Notes under the pieces: model-generated
Seen by the model: only the letters and a program-made list of their open reading frames with translations
Database searches by the model: none
What the model was told of the DNA's origin: nothing
In this document: positions 8,281-17,536 of the stretch, piece after piece
How positions within the stretch are numbered: the first letter of the stretch is position 1
Layout: each line of letters opens with the position of its first letter
Position numbers and translations under genes: made by a program
Assembly: GCA_021776685.1 (NCBI GenBank)
Contig: JAJFFJ010000145.1
Location: 1-48,138, forward strand
Reading direction: 5' to 3'
Length of the DNA: 48,138 bases
DNA from: Alphaproteobacteria bacterium
Lineage (GTDB): Bacteria; Pseudomonadota; Alphaproteobacteria; Bin65

Positions 8281-8969
8281 AGGCCGCCATTATCATCGCA
8301 CCGGGAATCAACCGCGAGCGGGATATGGCCATGGCCCTGGAGCAGGCGTCAGGCGTTGCCCCCTACATGGTCTGGCACCGGGATACCGACCTGCCCGAAG
8401 CCGACCTGATCGTGATTCCCGGCGGTTTTTCCTATGGCGACTATCTGCGGCCGGGAGCCATGGCCGCCAACTCGCCGATCCTGCGTGCCGTGGTTGAGCG
8501 GGCAAACCAGGGGGTCCCGGTGCTGGGCGTCTGCAACGGCTTTCAGGTGCTGACCGAAACCGGCCTGCTCCCGGGCGCGCTGCTGTCGAACGCGTCGCTC
8601 AAGTTTGTCTGCCGGGACGTGTACCTGCGCGTCGACAATGGCCAAACCCTCTTCGCGAGCGGCTACGAGACCGGCGAGGTGATCCGCGTGCCGGTAGCCC
8701 ACCATGACGGCAACTATTTCGCGGACGACGACACACTGGACCGCCTCGAAGCTGACGACTGCATCGCCTTCCGCTATTGCGACGCGGGTGGTGACGTTGA
8801 TCCCGCGGCCAATCCCAATGGCGCGATCCGGAACATCGCCGGCATCTATAACGAAGCCAAGACGGTGCTCGGCCTGATGCCCCATCCCGAGAATGCTGTT
8901 CGGCCGGACCAGGGCGGCACTGACGGCCGCGGCCTGTTTGACGGCATCGTCCAGGCACTGGCGGCCTGA
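8277..8969 (+). CDS. purQ: Phosphoribosylformylglycinamidine synthase subunit PurQ (glutaminase)
   Basis: The 230-residue class I glutamine amidotransferase supplies ammonia to PurL. The nucleophile is Cys86 in GVCNGFQVL, and PHPENA near the C terminus gives the catalytic His and Glu. The N terminus reads PGINRERD where PGSNC/PGSNR is commoner, a small local difference. ATG 8277 shares ATGA with the stop of the preceding small membrane protein. Confidence 0.96.
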   Translation: MKAAIIIAPGINRERDMAMALEQASGVAPYMVWHRDTDLPEADLIVIPGGFSYGDYLRPGAMAANSPILRAVVERANQGVPVLGVCNGFQVLTETGLLPGALLSNASLKFVCRDVYLRVDNGQTLFASGYETGEVIRVPVAHHDGNYFADDDTLDRLEADDCIAFRYCDAGGDVDPAANPNGAIRNIAGIYNEAKTVLGLMPHPENAVRPDQGGTDGRGLFDGIVQALAA

Positions 8970-8972
8970 TCC

Positions 8973-9656
8973 GTGGCGCGCTTCCCCGTTCATATGGGTC
9001 AGGGCACACGGCCCATCGCGACCCTGGGCATTATCGCCGTTTGTGTGCTGGTGTTCATCTACCAGCTGACGCTGGATCCGCGGATCGACCTGCCCACATT
9101 CATCGTCGAGTGGGGTCTGCTACCTGAACGCCTGTTGGGAGATTTCGCCGGATATGGCGGTACTGATCCGACCAATCCTTGGCTGACCCTCGTGACAAGC
9201 CTGTTCCTGCATGGCGGTTGGGAACACATCATTCTCAACATGATTGTCTTGCTGTCCTTCGGCTCCATCGTTGAGGACTGGATCGGCGTACCGAAATTCG
9301 TGATCGTCTATCTGATCGCCGGCATCGCCAGCGGCCTGCTCCAATCGGCGGCCTCCGTCTATATGGGCGACATTGCCGGCAGCGGCCGCATCCCGGTGGT
9401 GGGCGCCAGCGGCGCCATCGCCGGCCTGCTCGGCTACGCCATGGTCGCCCAGCCGCATATGCGCATTGTCTTTTTCATCATCCCGATGCCCATCTGGCTG
9501 GCCATCATCATCCTCGTGGTGGTGCATGCACTGGCGATCACCCTTCAATGGGGACCGGGCATCGCGTGGTGGGGGCATCTGGGCGGCCTCGTCGCCGGGA
9601 TGATCCTGGCCTTCTTTATCCGACCCGGCCGCCGGCAATTCGGCCTGCAAGACTGA
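8973..9656 (+). CDS. Rhomboid family intramembrane serine protease
   Basis: The 227-residue membrane protein has about six hydrophobic segments. Ser146 in GASGAIAG and His202 in WWGHLGGLVAG form the rhomboid dyad. The HGGWEHIILNM block, with the His and Asn typical of the second core helix, and the large first periplasmic loop are also present. It starts with GTG three bases after the purQ stop and ends about 25 bases before the purL ATG, so it is embedded in the purine operon. Rhomboids cleave substrates within the membrane. Whether the neighbouring small membrane protein is a substrate is a guess. Confidence 0.92.
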   Translation: MARFPVHMGQGTRPIATLGIIAVCVLVFIYQLTLDPRIDLPTFIVEWGLLPERLLGDFAGYGGTDPTNPWLTLVTSLFLHGGWEHIILNMIVLLSFGSIVEDWIGVPKFVIVYLIAGIASGLLQSAASVYMGDIAGSGRIPVVGASGAIAGLLGYAMVAQPHMRIVFFIIPMPIWLAIIILVVVHALAITLQWGPGIAWWGHLGGLVAGMILAFFIRPGRRQFGLQD

Positions 9657-9680
9657 CGCTTAGTGGGAGCCGCAAGGGGC

Positions 9681-11876
9681 ATGGACGGGACTGATCTGGA
9701 AATCACCGGCGAACTGGTGGCGGAACATGGCCTGAGCGGTGAGGAATATGACCTGCTGCTCAAGATCATGGGTCGGACGCCATCGCTGACCGAGCTCGGT
9801 ATTTTCTCCGCCATGTGGTCGGAACACTGTTCCTACAAGTCGTCGAAAATCCATCTGAAGACACTGCCGACCGAAGCGCCTTGGGTCATCCAGGGGCCGG
9901 GCGAGAATGCCGGCGTCATCGACATCGGTGACGGGCTGGCCGCGATTTTCAAGATCGAAAGCCACAATCATCCGTCTTTCATCGAGCCCTATCAGGGGGC
10001 AGCCACCGGCGTCGGGGGCATCCTGCGGGACGTTTTCACCATGGGCGCGCGGCCGATCGCCAACATGAACGCGCTGCGTTTTGGCGACCCGTCCCATCCC
10101 AAGACCCGTCATCTGGTCTCGGGGGTGGTCGCGGGCATCGGCGGGTACGGCAACTGCATCGGCATTCCCACTGTGGGCGGTGAAACCGAGTTTCACCCGG
10201 CCTACAACGGCAACATCCTGGTCAACGCCATGACCGTGGGCCTGGCGCCGGTGGACCGCATCTTTTATTCAGCGGCGGCCGGCATCGGCAATCCGGTGGT
10301 CTATGTGGGATCCAAAACCGGGCGGGACGGCATCCACGGCGCCACCATGGCGTCAGCCGAGTTCGACGACGACAGCGACGAGAAGCGGCCGACTGTGCAG
10401 GTGGGCGACCCCTTCACCGAAAAGCTGCTGCTGGAAGCCTGCCTCGAATTGATGGCCACCGACGCCATCGTCGCGATCCAGGACATGGGCGCCGCCGGCC
10501 TTACGTCCTCCGCGGTTGAGATGTCGTCCAAAGGTGGCGTCGGGATTGATCTGGACCTCGACCATGCGCCCTGCCGCGAGGAAGGCATGACCGCCTACGA
10601 GCTCATGCTCTCGGAAAGTCAGGAGCGCATGCTGATGGTGCTCGAACCCGGCAGGGAAGACGAGGCGCGGGCGATATTCGAGAAATGGGAGCTGGATTTC
10701 GCGGTTATCGGCACGCTCACCGACACCGGCCGGCTGGTGGTGCGCAAGGATGGCCGGGTGCAGGCTGACATCCCCGTCGACCCGCTGGTGGAGAATGCAC
10801 CGGAATATGACCGCCCCTGGGAACCGTCGCCTGCCCGCCCGGTATTGCCGCCGGAGACGGCGCCGCCGGTATCAATCGAAGACGCCCTGATTACCCTTAT
10901 GGGCCACCCCAATGTCGCGAGCAAGCGCTGGGTGTGGGAGCAGTATGACCACCTGATCGGCGGCGAAACCCTTCAGCGGCCGGGCGGCGACGCAGCGGTC
11001 GTGGGCATTCCGGACAGCCCGCGGGCCCTGGCCATCACCACCGACTGTACCCCCCGCTATTGCGTTGCGGATCCGGTGGCGGGCGGCAAACAAGCGGTGG
11101 CCGAGGCCTTTCGCAACCTGTGCGCCGTGGGCGCCAAGCCCCTGGCGGTGACCAACAATCTCAACTTCGGCAATCCCGAGAAGCCAGTAATCATGGGCCA
11201 GCTGGCCGGCTGCGTCGCCGGTATGGGCGAGGCCTGCCGCGCATTGGACTTCCCGGTCATCTCCGGCAATGTCTCCCTCTACAACGAGACCAGCGGTCAG
11301 GCCATTCTGCCGACACCTGTGATTGGCGGCGTCGGCCTGATCAACGACCGCAGTCGACAGGCGCGGGCGCATCTGGCGGGGCCCGGTCATGACATCGTCC
11401 TAATTGGCGAGACGGCTGGATGGCTGGGCGCGTCGCTCTATCTTTGGGCCATGGCCGGCAGGGAGGAAGGCGCGCCACCGCCCGTCGATCTCGAATCCGA
11501 GCGCCGCACCGGCGACTGGATCCGTGCGGAAATTGAAACTGGTGACGTCACCGCCTGCCATGACATTTCTGATGGCGGTATTCTGGTGACCCTAGCGGAG
11601 ATGGCTCTGTCGGGCGACACAGGCGCTGAAATCGCCGTACCCGACGGTGTGCCGTCTCACGCCTGGTTGTTTGGCGAGGACCAAGGCAGGTACCTTGTAG
11701 CGACAAATGACGGCGCCGCCCTGACCGAACGGGCCAAGGCTGCCGGAGTCGACGCCACAATCATTGGAAAAACAGTCGATTCCGCGACATTGACGGTGGG
11801 TGCGGCAGACCCTATATCGCTTGCGACCTTGCGGTCTGCGCATGAGGACTGGCTGCCGAATTATATGGCTGGCTAA
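9681..11876 (+). CDS. purL: Phosphoribosylformylglycinamidine synthase subunit PurL
   Basis: This is the 731-residue synthetase subunit of the PurSQL type. [14 protein letters not shown], the ATP-site block [20 protein letters not shown] (split over a strand and loop), [15 protein letters not shown] and [13 protein letters not shown] are all intact, as is the second half [18 protein letters not shown] 9681 was preferred to the upstream in-frame GTG 9663, though either is possible. It is the last purine gene of the run; a 47-base gap separates it from the BolA-type gene. Confidence 0.96.
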   Translation: MDGTDLEITGELVAEHGLSGEEYDLLLKIMGRTPSLTELGIFSAMWSEHCSYKSSKIHLKTLPTEAPWVIQGPGENAGVIDIGDGLAAIFKIESHNHPSFIEPYQGAATGVGGILRDVFTMGARPIANMNALRFGDPSHPKTRHLVSGVVAGIGGYGNCIGIPTVGGETEFHPAYNGNILVNAMTVGLAPVDRIFYSAAAGIGNPVVYVGSKTGRDGIHGATMASAEFDDDSDEKRPTVQVGDPFTEKLLLEACLELMATDAIVAIQDMGAAGLTSSAVEMSSKGGVGIDLDLDHAPCREEGMTAYELMLSESQERMLMVLEPGREDEARAIFEKWELDFAVIGTLTDTGRLVVRKDGRVQADIPVDPLVENAPEYDRPWEPSPARPVLPPETAPPVSIEDALITLMGHPNVASKRWVWEQYDHLIGGETLQRPGGDAAVVGIPDSPRALAITTDCTPRYCVADPVAGGKQAVAEAFRNLCAVGAKPLAVTNNLNFGNPEKPVIMGQLAGCVAGMGEACRALDFPVISGNVSLYNETSGQAILPTPVIGGVGLINDRSRQARAHLAGPGHDIVLIGETAGWLGASLYLWAMAGREEGAPPPVDLESERRTGDWIRAEIETGDVTACHDISDGGILVTLAEMALSGDTGAEIAVPDGVPSHAWLFGEDQGRYLVATNDGAALTERAKAAGVDATIIGKTVDSATLTVGAADPISLATLRSAHEDWLPNYMAG

Positions 11877-11923
11877 GCCCCAAAGCGCCGCCGGGGACTT
11901 GAGGAAACGCGGAGGTACTGTCC

Positions 11924-12163
11924 ATGGCGATGGACGCCACTGAAATCGAACAGCTGATCCGGGATTCCCTGCCCGACGCGCAGGTGACCATTCAGGATCT
12001 GGCGGGAGACGGTGACCATTATGCAGCGCATGTGGTTTCCGAAGATTTCCGCGGCAAGACCCGCGTTCAGCAACACCAGATGGTCTATGCCGCCCTTCAG
12101 GGACGCATGGGCAACGAACTTCACGCGCTGGCCCTGCAAACCAGCGCGCCTGACTTGAACTAA
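11924..12163 (+). CDS. BolA family protein
   Basis: The 79-residue protein shows the BolA pattern: IEQLIRDSLPDAQVTIQDL, then DHYAAHVVSEDFRGKTRVQQHQMVYAAL with a conserved FxGKxxxxxH-type motif, and a final ELHALALQTS. GGAGG precedes ATG 11924. The next gene encodes a CGFS monothiol glutaredoxin, and BolA-Grx4 pairs hold a shared 2Fe-2S cluster used in iron sensing and cluster transfer. The shorter, IbaG-like sequence fits this role. Confidence 0.92.
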   Translation: MAMDATEIEQLIRDSLPDAQVTIQDLAGDGDHYAAHVVSEDFRGKTRVQQHQMVYAALQGRMGNELHALALQTSAPDLN

Positions 12164-12185
12164 GGCGCCACTTCAACAAAACGGT

Positions 12186-12524
12186 ATGACCATGAGCGAC
12201 ACCCCGGTAAAAGACTACATCCAGAATGAGATCGACCAGAACGAAGTCACGCTGTTCATGAAAGGCAGCCCGGTCTTTCCCCAATGCGGCTTCTCTGCCG
12301 CTGTTGTGCAGATCCTTGGCCACCTGAATGTCAAATTCAAAGGCATCGACGTGCTGCAAGACGGGGACCTGCGTCAGGGAATCAAGGAATTTTCCCAATG
12401 GCCGACCGTGCCGCAGCTTTACGTGAAGGGCGAGTTTGTCGGCGGTTGCGACATCATCCGCGAGATGTTTGAGGCCGGCGAACTGCAGACCTATCTGGAG
12501 CAGAAAGAAGTCGCGACCGCCTAA
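12186..12524 (+). CDS. grxD: Monothiol glutaredoxin, Grx4 family
   Basis: The 112-residue protein carries the CGFS active site (Cys34) within GSPVFPQCGFSAAVVQIL, plus WPTVPQLYVKGEFVGGCDI, the glutathione-binding TVP and GG-D region. It serves as a carrier of a glutathione-ligated 2Fe-2S cluster, usually with BolA, whose gene lies 22 bases upstream. ATG 12186 and ATG 12192 are both possible starts. Confidence 0.95.
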   Translation: MTMSDTPVKDYIQNEIDQNEVTLFMKGSPVFPQCGFSAAVVQILGHLNVKFKGIDVLQDGDLRQGIKEFSQWPTVPQLYVKGEFVGGCDIIREMFEAGELQTYLEQKEVATA

Positions 12525-12549
12525 CATCGACCGCGGGCGGTCTGGCGTC

Positions 12550-13278
12550 TTGGTCTCCCGCCTAATCCTGTGGGTGGGCCCGTTCCTGTGGGCCGGCGCC
12601 GCGGCGGCCCAATCCCTGTGCGGGATGCCCACCGCCACCCTGTTGCGGAATTTTGGCAACATCGCCTTCGGCAACGAGCATCGTGTTTCATTTGACGAGC
12701 GTTTGGCCAAATGGCACGCGCCGATCCGCTATCGCATTGAAGACGAAGTTGGGATTGAGCCCCAAATCCGCAAGGACCTTGTTCAGCACATGGCGCTGCT
12801 GCAGCGGATCAGTGGCCATCCACTGCGCGCCGCAGGCCGTAGGCCAGCCAATTTCATCATCATATTTACCAGGCTGGCGCGATACCGGGCACATCTCGCC
12901 GCCAGTCTGAGCCGCCCCGACCCGGCGCTGGTGTCACGCCTTGCCCGGTCGGATTGCTCTGGCGTCTATCAACGCCGCCAAGACACAAACGCCATCGTCC
13001 GCGCCGTCGCGATCATTCCCGTCGACCATGCAAGGGAGCGAGGCATTCTGTATCACTGCATCGTCGAGGAGACGACGCAGCTTATGGGCCTGCCCAACGA
13101 TTCCGACAATGCAGATTTCTCCCTATTCAACGACCGTTCCAAGCGCGACGACCTGCATTGTCAGGACCGGCTGTACCTGCACCTGCTCTATCGGCCAGAA
13201 CTGAAAACGGGCATGTCGAAACCCGCAGCGCTCGCGGCGGCGCGGAGATTGCTGCCCCATCTGAAAAGCAGTCGCTAG
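12550..13278 (+). CDS. Exported DUF2927-like protein
   Basis: From TTG 12550 the 242-residue product begins with a signal peptide (LVSRLILWVGPFLWAGAAAA) cut near residue 20. The mature part contains HCIVEETTQLMGLPNDSDN, matching the Glu-Glu-x-x-Gln plus LPND block characteristic of DUF2927, whose His/Glu pattern suggests metal binding. Function is unknown. The start could instead be the GTG at 12571. It follows grxD by 25 bases and may be co-transcribed. Confidence 0.7.
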   Translation: MVSRLILWVGPFLWAGAAAAQSLCGMPTATLLRNFGNIAFGNEHRVSFDERLAKWHAPIRYRIEDEVGIEPQIRKDLVQHMALLQRISGHPLRAAGRRPANFIIIFTRLARYRAHLAASLSRPDPALVSRLARSDCSGVYQRRQDTNAIVRAVAIIPVDHARERGILYHCIVEETTQLMGLPNDSDNADFSLFNDRSKRDDLHCQDRLYLHLLYRPELKTGMSKPAALAAARRLLPHLKSSR

Positions 13279-13396
13279 CGCTCACTGTGGTTGGCCGCGA
13301 CGGCTGCGCACACCCGTGCGAAAGGCTTGCACGCACGTGCGTCTATCCTCATTTTTGCGGCCTCACAGCAACCTCCCGGGCCAAGGAACACGGGTG

Positions 13397-14650
13397 ATGC
13401 GGGCGATTCTTCTGCCACTGGCAGCACTCCTGTTGGGTACGTCGATCCTGCTGCTGGGCAATGGGTTGCTGAACCTGCTCGTGCCGATTCGTGCCGAACT
13501 TGAGAGTTTCAGCAACTTTAGCATCGGCCTGATCGGCGCCGCCTATTTTGCTGGCTTCATCGCCGGTTGCTTCCTTTGCCCGGCCTTGGTGTCGCAGGTC
13601 GGCCACATCCGCGCGTTCACCGCCTTTGCCGGGCTGGCGGCCGCAACGCCGATGCTCCACGTGCTGTGGGTCGATTCCACCCTGTGGGTGATCTATCGCG
13701 CCGTAACAGGCGCCTGTTTCGCCGGCCTCTATATGGTGATTGAAAGCTGGCTGAACGATCGTGCGACACCGGAGACCCGCGGACGCCTCGTCTCTGTCTA
13801 CGTCATGGTCAACATGGTATTTCTGGCCGCCGGTGCGCAGTTGATGAACCTCGACTCGCCATCATCCTTTCGGCTGTTCGCGATCGCGGGAATCCTGACA
13901 GCAATTGCGCTAATTCCCGTGGCGATGACCCGCTCGGACTCGCCGCCGGCACCGGTGCAGGCGCGGCCGCGCATCCGCCGGCTGATCAGGCTGTCGCCTG
14001 TAGGGTTTTTCGGCTGTATTGCGGTCGGCCTGGCCAATGGTACCTTCTGGACCATGGGGCCGGTCTACGCCCGTAGCCTCGGCTTTTCAGTTTCCGAGAT
14101 CGCGTCATTCATGAGTTTGGCGGTGATTGGCGGCGCGGTTTCCCAATGGCCCATCGGCTGGCTGTCGGACCGGTCGCGCGACCGTCGCCATATCATCATC
14201 GTCATCGGCTTTGGCGCAGCGGTAGCCGGCGTCTTTCTCACACTCGGGGATCTGTTCTCAGTCACTGGGGTATTCATTGCTGCGTACCTGTTCGGCACGA
14301 TGATTTTCCCGCTCTATGGCCTGTGTGTGGCCCATGCCAACGACTATGCTGAAACATCGGAGTTCGTTGATGTCAGTGCGGGGCTTTTGCTGGCCTATGG
14401 GATCGGCGCCACGGCCGGCCCCCTCGTGGCATCGCTGATGGTGCAGTGGACAGGCACCAGCAGCGTGTTTCTGTTTACCGCATTCACCCACGCAGGCTTC
14501 GGCGCCTATGTCCTTTACCGGCTGGGCCGTCGCGCGCCGGCGGCATTCGACGACCGGGACGCCTATATGCCGATTGCCCGAACCTCGGCAACCGTCTTCA
14601 CCCTTGACCCTCGTTCGTCAGAAGAAGAAGTGGAAGACCAACCCGGGTGA
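13397..14650 (+). CDS. MFS transporter (YcaD-like)
   Basis: The 417-residue protein has twelve predicted membrane segments. It includes IYRAVTGACFAGLYMVIESWLND, typical of the YcaD-like MFS group with its ESWLN block, and the loop motif GWLSDRSRDRRH equivalent to the MFS motif A. The acidic tail EEEVEDQPG is cytoplasmic. ATG 13397 follows an AAGGA-type site and removes a basic 27-residue leader that does not fit the family. The substrate is unknown. Confidence 0.87.
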   Translation: MRAILLPLAALLLGTSILLLGNGLLNLLVPIRAELESFSNFSIGLIGAAYFAGFIAGCFLCPALVSQVGHIRAFTAFAGLAAATPMLHVLWVDSTLWVIYRAVTGACFAGLYMVIESWLNDRATPETRGRLVSVYVMVNMVFLAAGAQLMNLDSPSSFRLFAIAGILTAIALIPVAMTRSDSPPAPVQARPRIRRLIRLSPVGFFGCIAVGLANGTFWTMGPVYARSLGFSVSEIASFMSLAVIGGAVSQWPIGWLSDRSRDRRHIIIVIGFGAAVAGVFLTLGDLFSVTGVFIAAYLFGTMIFPLYGLCVAHANDYAETSEFVDVSAGLLLAYGIGATAGPLVASLMVQWTGTSSVFLFTAFTHAGFGAYVLYRLGRRAPAAFDDRDAYMPIARTSATVFTLDPRSSEEEVEDQPG

Positions 14651-14729
14651 GTTGCGACGGCATTGACCCACGAAGCGAACAGACCCATCGTCTGACCGTT
14701 GGCCAAACGGAATATCAGGGGGACAGGCA

Positions 14730-15662
14730 GTGGCATCGGGTTCGGAGAAGGTCGTCTATGCAGGGATCGCAGCAAACGGGCTGATTGCCGTCTGCAAATT
14801 CATCGCGGCCTTCTGGACCGGCAGCTCGGCCATGCTCAGCGAAGGAGTCCACTCCGTCGTCGATACCGGCAACCAGTCCCTCCTCCTGTTAGGTATCAAG
14901 CGCTCGCGCCGGCCAGCCGACCAGACGCATCCTTTCGGCTATGGGCCGGAACTCTACTTCTGGGCGTTCATCGTCGCCATGATCCTGTTCTCGATTGGCG
15001 CCGGCGTGTCGATCTACGAGGGGATCGACAAGATCCGCCATCCCCATGTGGTCGAGGACCTGTATATCAACTTTATCGTCTTGGGGATCGCGGCCGTGTT
15101 TGAAGGCTGGGCCTTCATGATCGCCTTCCGCGAATTCCGCCGCAACCAGGGCAATCGCGGACTGATGGCCGAACTGCGCCACAGCAAGGATCCCGCTGTC
15201 TTCACCATCCTGTTCGAGGACTCCGCAGCGATCCTTGGCCTGATCGTCGCCGCAATCGGGCTGATACTTGCAGACACACTGGATATTCCGGAACTGGACG
15301 GCGTGGCCTCAATCGTCATTGGCCTGGTTCTTGCCGGCACCGCCATCTTCCTCGCGCGGGAAACCAAGGGCCTCCTGATCGGCGAGGGCGCCGGGCCGGA
15401 AATCGAGGCATCGATCCGCACCATCGTCATGAGCCACGGGGGCATCAAGGCGGTCAACGAACTGAACACCCTGCATTTCGGGCCAGCTGAAGTGCTGCTC
15501 ACCATGTCACTCGATTTCGAGGACGATCTTGGCTCTGCCGACGTCGAGGCTCTGATCTCCGACATGGAAGCGGACATCAAGGCGGCCCATTCTGAGATCA
15601 GCCGCCTGTATATCGAGGCACAGTCGATCGCAGGGCATTTGGGCAGCCTGGCGTCGGGATAA
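14730..15662 (+). CDS. Cation diffusion facilitator (metal/proton antiporter)
   Basis: The 310-residue CDF protein has HSVVDTGNQ on helix 2, supplying the metal-site His and Asp, and EDSAAILG on helix 5. There the usual HxxxD His is replaced by Glu, as in an SLC30A9-like subgroup, so metal preference may differ from Zn efflux proteins. The C-terminal cytoplasmic domain (INELNTLHFGPAEVLLTM-like) is complete. It starts with GTG 14730 after AGGGGGA. It converges on rpsD with a 35-base gap and no obvious terminator. Confidence 0.9.
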   Translation: MASGSEKVVYAGIAANGLIAVCKFIAAFWTGSSAMLSEGVHSVVDTGNQSLLLLGIKRSRRPADQTHPFGYGPELYFWAFIVAMILFSIGAGVSIYEGIDKIRHPHVVEDLYINFIVLGIAAVFEGWAFMIAFREFRRNQGNRGLMAELRHSKDPAVFTILFEDSAAILGLIVAAIGLILADTLDIPELDGVASIVIGLVLAGTAIFLARETKGLLIGEGAGPEIEASIRTIVMSHGGIKAVNELNTLHFGPAEVLLTMSLDFEDDLGSADVEALISDMEADIKAAHSEISRLYIEAQSIAGHLGSLASG

Positions 15663-15697
15663 TTCCCGCCGGCGCCAGACACGCAGCCGCAGACGCT

Positions 15698-16315
15698 TTA
15701 CCGCGAGTAGAACTCGACGACCAGGTTGGGTTCCATCTGCACGGGATAGGGGATATCGGTGAGGAGCGGGATGCGGGACATGGCGCCGCGCATGCGCTTG
15801 TGATCCACTTCCAGATAGTCCGGCACTTCGCGGTCGACGCTTTCCGTGGCATCCAGCACGAGGGCGAGTTCGCGTGACTTCTCGCGGATCTCGACGATGT
15901 CGCCTTCCTTCAGGCGATAGGACGGGATGGTGACGCGCTTGCCATTCACCAGCACGTGGCCGTGATTGACAAACTGCCGGGCGGAGAAGACCGTCGGCAC
16001 GAATTTCAGGCGATAGACCACCGCGTCCAGCCGGCGCTCGAGCAGGCCCACCAGGTTCTCACCGGTGTCGCCGCGCAGGCCATCGGCCTCCTTGTAGTAG
16101 CGGCGGAACTGCTTCTCGGTGATGTTGCCGTAATAGCCCTTGAGCTTCTGCTTGGCCTGCAGCTGAACGCCGAAGTCGCTGATCTTGCGGCGGCGGTTCT
16201 GACCGTGCTGGCCGGGGCCATATTCCCGTTTGTTGTAGGGGCTCTTTGCCCGGCCCCACAGGTTGACGCCCAGACGGCGCGAAATCTTCTCTTTCGAGGC
16301 TTGACGCTTGCTCAT
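15698..16315 (-). CDS. rpsD: 30S ribosomal protein S4
   Basis: The 205-residue protein has the typical start [20 protein letters not shown] and the S4 RNA-binding domain [20 protein letters not shown]...[19 protein letters not shown] lies 7 bases before the ATG. It stands alone rather than in the ribosomal alpha operon, as is usual in this class. S4 nucleates 30S assembly and often represses its own translation; the 5' leader was not examined for that fold. Confidence 0.97.
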   Translation of the reverse strand: MSKRQASKEKISRRLGVNLWGRAKSPYNKREYGPGQHGQNRRRKISDFGVQLQAKQKLKGYYGNITEKQFRRYYKEADGLRGDTGENLVGLLERRLDAVVYRLKFVPTVFSARQFVNHGHVLVNGKRVTIPSYRLKEGDIVEIREKSRELALVLDATESVDREVPDYLEVDHKRMRGAMSRIPLLTDIPYPVQMEPNLVVEFYSR

Positions 16316-16632
16316 GCAAATCTCCTAAATCTCGTCACGTCCCGGATCGCGCAATCTGCCTGTTTACGGCCGCGCCCGGTGTTGTTGGTCGCCGGTGATC
16401 CGCCCCAATCTGTCGGGTAGACCGGGATATCAGCGAGCCGGACCGCATAATCGCGCCCGACACCGATATCCACATTCTCCGGAATAAGCTGCGGACTATA
16501 GGCATTGCCGCCCGCCTGTCAATTGCGCGCCCCCGCGCATGTCTCATTAGCGCGCCCCCGCGCATGTCTCGATTGAGCGGCCCTGCGCAGCCGTCAATCG
16601 GGCGCAGGTGCGGCCAAACCACGGCGCCGAGA
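16316..16632. other. Intergenic stretch between trmJ and rpsD with a 25-bp-period tandem repeat
   Basis: The 317 bases upstream of rpsD contain no likely gene. At 16525-16545 and 16550-16570 the 21-base unit GCGCGCCCCCGCGCATGTCTC occurs twice, exactly, separated by four bases. The rpsD promoter should lie here but no clear hexamers were found. Confidence 0.6.
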
Positions 16633-17535
16633 TCACTTCATCCGCCGCCGTTCCCGGCCTTCGCTCAGTGCCTTGACCACGCCGCGCAGGGTGCGGACTT
16701 CCTGCTCGGTGAGCAGGGCGCGCTGGAACATGTTGCGAATGTTGCGCACGATTGTCGGCACCATCTCGGGCGGGTAGAGGAAACCGGCATTGTCCAGCTC
16801 CCGCTCCAGATGCTCGAACAGATTAACCAGCTCCTGCTGGGACGCAGGCAAGGCGCCATCAGGCACGTCGGCATCCGGGTCGACGGGCAAGACACCAGGC
16901 ACCCGGGCCGGCGCCTCGCCCAGCAGATTCATGCGCCATTCCCAGCCGATCAGGAAGACCGCCTGGGCCAGATTGAGCGATGTGTGGTGGGGATTGAGCG
17001 GCGCTTCAATGATCTTCTGCGCCAACGTCACATCGTCGTTGTTGAGGCCCTTTGCCTCCGGCCCGAACAGCACGCCGGTGCGTTCGCCCGCCGCCTCGGC
17101 CGTCACCAGCTCTGCCACCCCCGTGCGGGGCGGGACGACCTCCTTGTATATGTCCCGGTGCCGCGCCGTCGTCGCGTAAAGCCGGTTCAGATCAGCGGTC
17201 GCCGCTTCGGTCGTCTCATAGATCACGGCGCGATCGACAATCGCCTCGGCGCCCGAGGCCGCAGCCTCCGCCCAGGGATTGGGCCAGTCATCGCGCGGCG
17301 CAACCAGGCGCATTTCCGTCAGGCCGCAATTCATCATCGCGCGGGCCGCCGTGCCGATATTCACGCCCAGTTGCGGGCGCACCAGGATGATGACCGGGCC
17401 GCCCCCTATATCCGACAGTAAATCAGGCTGGGATTCAGACTGAGATTCCGATTGGGGATCGGTAAGGGTATCGGATGAAGAATCGGCCGGTTGATCGCCC
17501 CGGGAGTCATCTGCAGGTGCGTCGGACTCCGCCAT
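16633..17535 (-). CDS. trmJ: tRNA/rRNA methyltransferase, TrmJ-like (SpoU/SPOUT family)
   Basis: The 300-residue protein has the SPOUT blocks PVIILVRPQLGVNIGTAARA, GVLFGPEAKGLNNDD and LNPHHTSLNLAQAV, the last two forming the knotted S-adenosylmethionine site. TrmJ 2'-O-methylates position 32 of tRNA; the start LVRPQLGVNIG and the overall length favour TrmJ over other SpoU relatives, but substrate is inferred. The first 45 residues are low-complexity and Ser/Asp/Gln-rich (DPQSESQSESQPD), likely disordered. The ATG lies one base after the cimA stop, so the two form an operon. Confidence 0.85.
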   Translation of the reverse strand: MAESDAPADDSRGDQPADSSSDTLTDPQSESQSESQPDLLSDIGGGPVIILVRPQLGVNIGTAARAMMNCGLTEMRLVAPRDDWPNPWAEAAASGAEAIVDRAVIYETTEAATADLNRLYATTARHRDIYKEVVPPRTGVAELVTAEAAGERTGVLFGPEAKGLNNDDVTLAQKIIEAPLNPHHTSLNLAQAVFLIGWEWRMNLLGEAPARVPGVLPVDPDADVPDGALPASQQELVNLFEHLERELDNAGFLYPPEMVPTIVRNIRNMFQRALLTEQEVRTLRGVVKALSEGRERRRMK

Positions 17536-17536
17536 C

